From NCBI GenBank assembly GCA_902363555.1, contig CABJAM010000005.1, forward strand, positions 248,001 through 312,000: a DNA stretch of 64,000 bases, given 5' to 3'. The position numbers were made by a program, and so were the translations under genes. Source of the DNA: Lachnospiraceae bacterium (GTDB taxonomy: Bacteria; Bacillota; Clostridia; Lachnospirales; Lachnospiraceae). The notes below the pieces were generated by a model, which did no database searches, was not told the DNA's origin, and saw nothing but the letters and a program-made list of their open reading frames with translations. Below, piece after piece: positions 58,264 through 64,000 of this stretch. How positions within the stretch are numbered: the stretch's first letter is position 1; every line of letters begins with the position of its first letter.

Positions 58264-60081
58264 TTATACCATTTCTTCCGCCATTCCATCGACATATTTT
58301 TTACGCTGTTCACTCATATGCGCAACCTCCGGCACAGGAACATCCCACCAGCCGTAGGCTTCGCCGCCGGATTCCGGAAATTCCCGGTAAACATCCACCT
58401 CTATAAATGCAGGCCCGCCGCATTCAAGCGCATTTTTAACGGCAGCTTCCACTTCCTCAGGCTGTGAGATCTTCTGTGCATAAATGCCAAAATTCTCAGC
58501 GATTTCTTTATATTTGGGAGAATATATCTCTTTTGTGTCATCGATAACAAAGTCATTGGCAAATCTGTGGTCTTCACCATAATTTGCTTCCTGTAAGTCG
58601 CGGATGGCCATCCAGCAGGCATTATTTGCACAGATCACGATCACCGGAATATTGTATTTTTTCATTGTGGCAAGCTCCTGCATGACCATGGAAAAATCGC
58701 CGTCGCCCATGAGCGCCACCACGGGCGTATCCGGTTTTGCAAGCTTGGCGCCCATAGCTGCCGGGAATGCCCATCCCATCGTTGAAAATCCGCCGGTGGT
58801 CAGGTGGGTGCCCGGTTTTTTAAATACATATTCCTGAAGGCACTGAGCCTGGACATTTCCTGACGAGGTTGTGACGATCGTCTCCTCCGGCAGACACCGG
58901 TTCAGTTCTCCAAGGAGTTGGGAAATGGAAATTTTCGCCAGCTTCTTTGCGCGGTTTTGCGCTTTTTTCTCTGCCCAGTCCGCATTTAAGCGTGCAATTT
59001 CTTTTGTGTATTCTTTTGTGCGGTAATCCACAACGCCTGCCTTCTGTGTGTAACATTCAATAAGCTGGTCCACGACGAGACGCCAGTCGCCAAGCACAGG
59101 CACATCGACACCATAATTTTTCCCGATTTCCGATGCATCTGTATCGATCTGGATGAGCTTCGTTTCCGGGAAATTATACGCCGCACCTTTTCTGTAAGAA
59201 CAGGTTGACTCATCGGCAAATCTTGTGCCGATGGCCAGAACGACGTCCGCCTTTCTCGTAAGCTCCACGCCCACCGGTGTTCCTTTGGAGCCGCTGTGAA
59301 AACCATAAAGGGGATGGTCTTCGGGGAATGCGCTCTTGCCGTTCATCGTTGTGACGACGGCACAGCCCCACAACTGGGCAAGCTCTACCAGTTTATCCGA
59401 ATCTCCGTTCCGTAAGCATCCGCCGCCAATGACCATGACCGGGCGTTTTGCGTCCTTCATAAGTTCCACTGCAGCATCGATCATATCCGGACTTGCGGCT
59501 GTGGCATTTACTGCTTTATGTTTTTCAGGTTCGGCAAGCGTCACATCCGCAGCATTTGCCTGAACATCCATCGGTACGGATAAGAGGACCGGCCCCTTTC
59601 TTCCTGTAAGCATCTGGCTAAACGCTCTCTGGAGAAGTCTTGGCAATTGCCCCGGTGTTTCAGCTCTCCACGCTCTTTTGGTCAATGGCTTTAACGCTTC
59701 GATATAATTGGAATCCTGGCTGCGCTCCACTTCCTGTAAAAGCCCCACGCCCTTCATATTTACATGAGCATCCCCGCAGAGCTGTAAAACAGCGCTGGAA
59801 TCCACATATGCTGTGCCAAGGCCTATGGCTGTATTTAATGCGCCAGGTCCTATAGATGTAAAGCAGGCGAGCGGCTGCCCGCTCACACGATAATAGCCAT
59901 CGGCCATATGTACCGCACACTGCTCATGGACAACCTGCATATATTTGATATTTCCTTTTTCCTCCTCTTCTCTTAGGGCATCTGTAAATGCCAGAATCCC
60001 ATGGCCCGGGATACCAAGCACATAAGGAACATTTTCTTTTTCAAGATATTTAACGATCATCTGTCCACCAGTTAATTTCAT
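58264..60081 (-). CDS. ThDP-dependent enzyme, acetolactate synthase/IolD-like
   Basis: A 605-residue thiamine-diphosphate enzyme. The catalytic Glu is in MQVVHEQCAVHMADGYYR, the ThDP-binding loop is LMGDGDFSMVMQELATMKKYNIPVIVICANN, and GGFSTMGWAFPAAMGAKL lies before it. The end GGEAYGWWDVPVPEVAH resembles IolD (trihydroxycyclohexanedione hydrolase) more than acetolactate synthases. It likely opens or ligates a ketone ring or keto acid in the operon's pathway. The ATG at 60081 has GGAGGCG seven bases upstream. Confidence 0.82.
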   Translation of the reverse strand: MKLTGGQMIVKYLEKENVPYVLGIPGHGILAFTDALREEEEKGNIKYMQVVHEQCAVHMADGYYRVSGQPLACFTSIGPGALNTAIGLGTAYVDSSAVLQLCGDAHVNMKGVGLLQEVERSQDSNYIEALKPLTKRAWRAETPGQLPRLLQRAFSQMLTGRKGPVLLSVPMDVQANAADVTLAEPEKHKAVNATAASPDMIDAAVELMKDAKRPVMVIGGGCLRNGDSDKLVELAQLWGCAVVTTMNGKSAFPEDHPLYGFHSGSKGTPVGVELTRKADVVLAIGTRFADESTCSYRKGAAYNFPETKLIQIDTDASEIGKNYGVDVPVLGDWRLVVDQLIECYTQKAGVVDYRTKEYTKEIARLNADWAEKKAQNRAKKLAKISISQLLGELNRCLPEETIVTTSSGNVQAQCLQEYVFKKPGTHLTTGGFSTMGWAFPAAMGAKLAKPDTPVVALMGDGDFSMVMQELATMKKYNIPVIVICANNACWMAIRDLQEANYGEDHRFANDFVIDDTKEIYSPKYKEIAENFGIYAQKISQPEEVEAAVKNALECGGPAFIEVDVYREFPESGGEAYGWWDVPVPEVAHMSEQRKKYVDGMAEEMV

Positions 60082-60124
60082 AGATAACGCCTCCATTTAT
60101 AATTTCTAATTTTTACTTTTTGAT

Positions 60125-61612
60125 TTATAATTTTTGTATTTTTGTTCCCCGATCCCACAGCTTATCCTTTTTCACACCGGTTGCAGTCTCAATATCCGCG
60201 ATGACATCGGCATCCAGACGGTCGATATTTCCGTAAGTTTTAAACTGCTCGATTCCCTTAAGAACCGCATCAAAGCGCTGTTTATTGATTTTATTGCGCA
60301 CTGCAAATATAAGGCATAAAACACAAAGGACAATGGGAATGATGATGTACATCCATTTGATTCCAAAAACAAGGTCTGCACTGGCGTAATCTGCCGGGTT
60401 AAAATTTGCCGCTGTGCTCTTAATATAATTATAATTATCTTTATCAAAGCCCATCTGATTCAGGCTCATTCCGAGAATAAACACGGCCAGTCCGCTTGCC
60501 GCTTTACGGGCAAAGGTTGTAACACCGCTGTAAAGGCCTTCACGGCGCTTTCCGGTGACGATCTCATCCACATCATAAATATCTGCAAGCATTGACCATG
60601 TTGAGAGATTTCCGGCGGAAGAACCTACGGCAGTGAGTACCGACAGCACGCACAGTATCCATACCGGCGTCGTATTGTCAATCCCGATAAAGCACAAGGA
60701 TGTGATAATCCATATGGGAAGCCCGATCAGTATGGGAAATGCCTTTCCTTTTTTCTGTGCCAGGGCGCTGTGGACGGTCATAAATATCACCTGGAATATG
60801 AGTAAAAGGCCTACCATGACTTCATAATACTGATATTTCAAAACGACCAGATCCACATAGAAAATAAAAATCGCGAGCACCAGATCGACCGCTACCTGAA
60901 ATGTCAGAAACATTCCAAGAAAATTCCGGTAGGTTTTATTTTTAAACACGCCGGCCCAGTCCTTTAATGTGACCCTTTCAACAATTTCAGGATTCTTTTT
61001 CTCTTTCGTTCCCGCAAATACGATCAGCCATGCCACACCAAATACGATGCCGAGAATGAGCGCCATGATAAAATAGCCCGGCCGCTGTGATTCTCCATTG
61101 ACTGCACCGCCCACACTTTTGATAATAATTCCCGGAAGAATAGCGCACACCAGCGATGCTGCGCCGGATATCATCATGCGGACCGTTGTGTATACGGTTC
61201 TTTCGTTGTAATCATCGGTAATATCCGATAAAATCGCATTATAAGGTACCATAACAATTGTAAATGCTGTGCCAAAGAACATATAGGCAAATGCATGATA
61301 TATGATCTTGGCCGTCATGTTCTCGATCCCAAAGGAATAAAACAGCATAATAAATGACAGCATTACCGGAAGTATCCCGATCAGGAAGAAAAATCTTCTC
61401 CGGCCGAATCTGGACTTCGTCTTATCCGAAAGTCTTCCCACCATCGGGTCTGTGACGGCATCCCACAGCTTTCCGATTAAAATGATCAGCGTCGCACTCC
61501 CCACCGGAACACCTTCTACCAGTGTCAGGAAATTCATATAAAATAAACTGAATACCATAAATGCTCCGCCGCCGTAAATATCCCCCGCACCATAACATAG
61601 TTTTTTTCTCAT
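60125..61612 (-). CDS. GPH-family (MFS) sugar:cation symporter
   Basis: A 495-residue transporter of the glycoside-pentoside-hexuronide family. KLCYGAGDIYGGGAFMVFSLFYMNFL start, GKLWDAVTDPMVGRLSDKTKSRFGRRR (the family loop motif) and the second-half DEIVTGKRREGLYSGVTTFARK are diagnostic, with 12 helices. It would import the operon's substrate, likely a sugar acid, cyclitol or glycoside, with Na+ or H+. Start and spacing are normal. Confidence 0.92.
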   Translation of the reverse strand: MRKKLCYGAGDIYGGGAFMVFSLFYMNFLTLVEGVPVGSATLIILIGKLWDAVTDPMVGRLSDKTKSRFGRRRFFFLIGILPVMLSFIMLFYSFGIENMTAKIIYHAFAYMFFGTAFTIVMVPYNAILSDITDDYNERTVYTTVRMMISGAASLVCAILPGIIIKSVGGAVNGESQRPGYFIMALILGIVFGVAWLIVFAGTKEKKNPEIVERVTLKDWAGVFKNKTYRNFLGMFLTFQVAVDLVLAIFIFYVDLVVLKYQYYEVMVGLLLIFQVIFMTVHSALAQKKGKAFPILIGLPIWIITSLCFIGIDNTTPVWILCVLSVLTAVGSSAGNLSTWSMLADIYDVDEIVTGKRREGLYSGVTTFARKAASGLAVFILGMSLNQMGFDKDNYNYIKSTAANFNPADYASADLVFGIKWMYIIIPIVLCVLCLIFAVRNKINKQRFDAVLKGIEQFKTYGNIDRLDADVIADIETATGVKKDKLWDRGTKIQKL

Positions 61613-61643
61613 AGACTTCTCCTTTGCTCCCCGCGATAAGGTT

Positions 61644-62843
61644 TTATTTTTTATTCATAAAAAGTGAATACAGGAAGCTTTGTTTCTTTGGCACCTGTTT
61701 GTCCGCATAATTTGTCAGATAAACCGTTTCCCCCTTGCGGCCGGATTCGATGGCCGCCAATGCGAACCGCATAACTTCTTTGGCTGTTTCTCCGGATAAT
61801 ACCGGTTCACGGTCCTCATTGATCGCATCAATAAAATCATGGGTACAATTGCGGAAGGATTCCTGCCAGTCGCTTGGGTCCTCCCAAAACTCGGTCACCT
61901 TTCCATCCCTGTACATGACGACCGGCGCCACGTCGGGCATCAGCACTGCCGTACACCGTGTCAGCCACAGGACACCTCTGGAACCGGTAATTTCCATTCG
62001 CTCGTCGCAGGTGTAATATTTTGACTGGATATACATTTCGTCAGAGGATGTAATATCCCATATACCATAAAGCTTTTTATCCGCATATTTCCACGTTACA
62101 ACTGCCGGGCAATCCTGTGTGATCGCCCCCACAACCGGCGTCTCATCAATCATGGCATTGACCTTTTCGACTTTTCCGAACAGGTCATAAAACAGTGAAA
62201 ATTTGTGATATCCATCGTCAAATACAAGGGGGCCGCCGCCGGAGAGCGTATCGTTTAAGCGCCATGTCCAGCTTGTGGGGTCGATTTTCCAGCCGGTCTG
62301 GGGAAGCTCATCTTCAACCGCCACAGACTTTGCTCTGATTTTTGAGGCCGGGAGGTTTTCAGACTTCAAAGAACAATTGTTCATTTTGTAACGGATGCCC
62401 TTGATTTCACCTATTTCCCCATCCTGTATCATTTTCTTCATATGTTTGTATGGCGGATAATGTATAAAATTCTCAAATACTTTCAGTTTTACATGATTTT
62501 TCTTTGCCGCCTCGATCATCCGGTCACATTCCTCCAGATTCATGGCCATAGGCTTCTGTACGGATACATGCTTTCCTGCTTCACATGCCTGAATCGTCAT
62601 TTGGCAGTGCAGATGATGCGGAACAAGAATTTCCACCCCACACACGTCCTTATCGCTCAAAACCTCCTCGAAAGAATCATATACCTTTGGAATCCCATGT
62701 TCTTTTGCAAATGCGGTTGCCGCACTTTTCTTTTTATCATATACCCCATATAACTGTGCATCATCACGGTCTTTGTATCCTGCTACGTGCAGTGTTGCGA
62801 TACGCCCGCAGCCTACGATCACAAATTTCTTCTTGTGAGACAT
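61644..62843 (-). CDS. Gfo/Idh/MocA family oxidoreductase
   Basis: A 399-residue NAD(P)-dependent dehydrogenase of the inositol/glucose-fructose oxidoreductase family. KFVIVGCGRIATLHVAGYKD is the Rossmann start, VQKPMAMNLEECDRMIEAAK contains the catalytic Lys (QKP), and FDDGYHKFSLFYDLFG near residues 203-218 carries the conserved D-x-G-x-H. It would oxidise a hydroxyl of a sugar or cyclitol. It is the first gene of the catabolic operon, with a LacI-type palindrome upstream. Confidence 0.93.
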   Translation of the reverse strand: MSHKKKFVIVGCGRIATLHVAGYKDRDDAQLYGVYDKKKSAATAFAKEHGIPKVYDSFEEVLSDKDVCGVEILVPHHLHCQMTIQACEAGKHVSVQKPMAMNLEECDRMIEAAKKNHVKLKVFENFIHYPPYKHMKKMIQDGEIGEIKGIRYKMNNCSLKSENLPASKIRAKSVAVEDELPQTGWKIDPTSWTWRLNDTLSGGGPLVFDDGYHKFSLFYDLFGKVEKVNAMIDETPVVGAITQDCPAVVTWKYADKKLYGIWDITSSDEMYIQSKYYTCDERMEITGSRGVLWLTRCTAVLMPDVAPVVMYRDGKVTEFWEDPSDWQESFRNCTHDFIDAINEDREPVLSGETAKEVMRFALAAIESGRKGETVYLTNYADKQVPKKQSFLYSLFMNKK

Positions 62844-62892
62844 TATTTGACCTCCTCCTACAAAATCTTTCCTAAAGATTATACAGTATTAC

Positions 62893-62904
62893 CGAAGCGC
62901 TTCG
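62893..62904. promoter_or_regulatory. LacI/CcpA-type palindromic operator
   Basis: CGAAGCGCTTCG is a perfect 12-base dyad with the AAGCGCTT centre usual for LacI-family and cre sites (extended ACCGAAGCGCTTCGTTT). It is 50 bases upstream of the first operon gene. Whether CcpA or a dedicated LacI regulator binds is unknown; the only regulator in the operon is IclR-type. Confidence 0.55.
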
Positions 62905-62999
62905 TTTATATTAAATATATCAATTCTATGAATTCAATTCAATAAGATCTGCTTTATATGTTGCGTATTATGCAACGCGGATTGTTTTATTGCAAAGCC

Positions 63000-63178
63000 A
63001 TGAAATTTGTAACCGGCTCCGCTCTGCTTCGCCGGTTCGCGGCAGTCGCAAAAAAAAGTGAGCCAGCTCCCCTTTTTGACTCGTTGCTTCATGTAACCGG
63101 CTCCGCTTTGCTTCGCCAGTTCGCGGCAGTCGCCAAAAAGGTGAGCCAGCTCCCCTTTTTGGCTCGTTGCTTCGCGTA
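63000..63178. repeat. Terminator-associated hairpin repeat, two inverted tandem units
   Basis: Read on the minus strand: ACGCGAAGCAACGAGCC, hairpin AAAAAGG...CCTTTTT with GAGCTGGCTC loop, GCGACTGCCGCGA, hairpin AACTGGC...GCCGGTT, then a second unit starting ACATGAAGCAACGAGTC with hairpin AAAAAGG.../CTTTTTT and AACCGGC...GCCGGTT. The loop AGCxxAGCGGA is conserved. The array starts right after the T-tract at 63180. Confidence 0.75.
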
Positions 63179-63179
63179 A

Positions 63180-63224
63180 AAAAGGCAGGTATATGATCAC
63201 ATTTTGTAATCATATATCTGCCTT
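63180..63224 (-). terminator. Minus-strand terminator without an apparent upstream gene
   Basis: AAGGCAGGTATATGAT (63182-63197) and ATCATATATCTGCCTT (63209-63224) make a 16-base stem with one mismatch. On the minus strand the second arm runs into TTTTTTACGCG. No minus-strand gene lies between here and the plus-strand hisA start, so it either ends a small RNA or accompanies the repeat next to it. Confidence 0.6.
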
Positions 63225-63433
63225 GATATCAGTAACCTTCTCCAATTTGTACTGCCTGATAAGAATATCATAAAAATTCGATAAATTCTATTGACAGAAG
63301 TCGATAAACTCATGGATAAAAATTGTGCACAATCACAACGCGTGCTCAGGGGAAAGACATTTGTCCATATTCATAGCACAATCTGTCTATTTTATACATT
63401 TTCTCAATAAATATCTATGCACAATTCAAAATA

Positions 63434-63592
63434 TCCGTTATAATAGGAATTGCTCTGATGCGCAAGCAGGTCATGGATTTCCTTCGGAAATCCGTGACAA
63501 GTTATAATAGGAATTGCGCTGATGCGCGAGCAGGTCAACGATTTCCTCCGGAAATCCCTGACAAGAGATGCGCAAGCAGGTCATGTAATCTT
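63434..63592. repeat. GATGCGCAAGCAGGTC hairpin repeat, three tandem units
   Basis: Units of about 66 bases: TTATAATAGGAATTGC, then GATGCGCAAGCAGGTC, then a hairpin GTCATGGATTTCC-TTC-GGAAATCCGTGAC; the second is GTCAACGATTTCC-TCC-GGAAATCCCTGAC; the third is partial. The TATAAT box is inside the unit and so is present twice ahead of hisA. One inverted single copy lies at 58205-58256. Confidence 0.7.
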
Positions 63593-63643
63593 TCATCGTG
63601 TGCGCGATATTCAAAAATATATTAGGAAAAGAGGATGGATCCC

Positions 63644-64000
63644 ATGAAATTCCGGCCCTGTATCGATATCCACAATGGCCAGGTCAAGCAGATCGTCGGC
63701 GGAAGTCTGACCGATGTAAAGGACCAGGCCGTAGAAAACTTTATATCCGAAAAGGATGCCGCCTGGTACGCCCGACTTTACAAAAAGCACGGTCTTACCG
63801 GCGGTCATATGATCTTACTGAATCCTTCCACCTCCCCCTACTACGAGGCGGATGTGAATCAGGCCATGGGTGCTTTAAAATCGTTAAACGGTGGTCTCCA
63901 GATCGGCGGCGGCATAAACATAGATAATGCTGGAAAATTTCTTGACGCTGGAGCTTCCCACGTGATCGTTACATCTTATGTATTCAGGGATGGGCAGATC
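63644..64000 (+). CDS. HisA-type isomerase, eukaryote-like (HIS6) form, 5' part
   Basis: The first 119 codons are visible; the gene runs off the right edge. It starts KFRPCIDIHNGQVKQIVGG and includes HMILLNPSTSPYYEAD and LQIGGGINIDNAG. These match the HisA-type enzyme of the plant/yeast HIS6 type (phosphoribosylformimino-AICAR-phosphate isomerase) rather than the usual bacterial HisA, which starts I-P-A-I-D-L. GAGGATGG lies 10 bases before the ATG. It would belong to histidine biosynthesis. Confidence 0.85.
   Translation, partial: MKFRPCIDIHNGQVKQIVGGSLTDVKDQAVENFISEKDAAWYARLYKKHGLTGGHMILLNPSTSPYYEADVNQAMGALKSLNGGLQIGGGINIDNAGKFLDAGASHVIVTSYVFRDGQI

Overview
The window looks like the chromosome of an anaerobic Firmicute of the Clostridia, most likely a Lachnospiraceae-type gut organism. 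The evidence is a FabK-type (not FabI) fatty-acid operon, [FeFe]-hydrogenase maturases HydE/HydG/HydF, a YlmC/YmxH-type protein, NrdR, a split glycine decarboxylase (GcvPA/GcvPB) behind a glycine riboswitch, and strong AGGAGG ribosome sites. No transposase, tRNA, rRNA or CRISPR array was found.

Region 1 (1-15.3 kb) is an AT-rich run of about twenty small, functionally unrelated genes, all on the minus strand: acetyltransferases, SAM methyltransferases, a VOC protein, a PEBP protein, YciI, DUF2441, DUF1989, a TfoX C-terminal domain, a flavodoxin-like reductase and others. Many are single-gene units separated by short spacers that share sequence and fold into imperfect hairpins. Several units are decayed. 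The layout resembles an integron gene-cassette array, but no integrase is visible.

Region 2 (15.4-25.3 kb) is the type II fatty-acid synthesis locus, minus strand, in transcription order acpP-fabK, then fabD-fabG-fabF-accB-fabZ-accC-accD-accA and a nitronate monooxygenase-like gene. Two TTTGA-TAT-TCAAA palindromes, one at each promoter, suggest control by a FabT/MarR-type regulator encoded elsewhere.

Region 3 (25.4-35.4 kb) holds mixed genes: an Rpn-family remnant, a GntP-type permease, DUF554, YdcF, an S1-domain protein, a PHP phosphatase and an OLD-family ATPase/nuclease. Region 4 (35.5-42.9 kb) is the glycine cleavage operon, glycine riboswitch-gcvT-gcvH-gcvPA-gcvPB-lplA-lpdA, so lipoate loading and the complete enzyme are made together. 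Region 5 (43-47.4 kb) has a RelBE-type toxin-antitoxin pair, a nucleosidase remnant, an orphan THI5/NMT1-like lipoprotein, a MATE exporter and a probable structured RNA with its own promoter and terminator.

Region 6 (47.4-52.7 kb) is a TM1266-type regulator with hydE-hydG-hydF, then nrdR and ylmC. Region 7 (52.7-62.9 kb) is a minus-strand catabolic operon: Gfo/Idh/MocA dehydrogenase, GPH transporter, ThDP enzyme, RpiB-like isomerase, glycerate kinase, cupin, CoA-transferase, BKACE enzyme and an IclR regulator. A gene for a eukaryote-type HisA starts at the right edge.

Three families of palindromic repeats are scattered through regions 2-7 and were not seen in the cassette-like region. The most striking forms tandem hairpins with covarying stems and sits directly behind the T-tract of intrinsic terminators at four loci.
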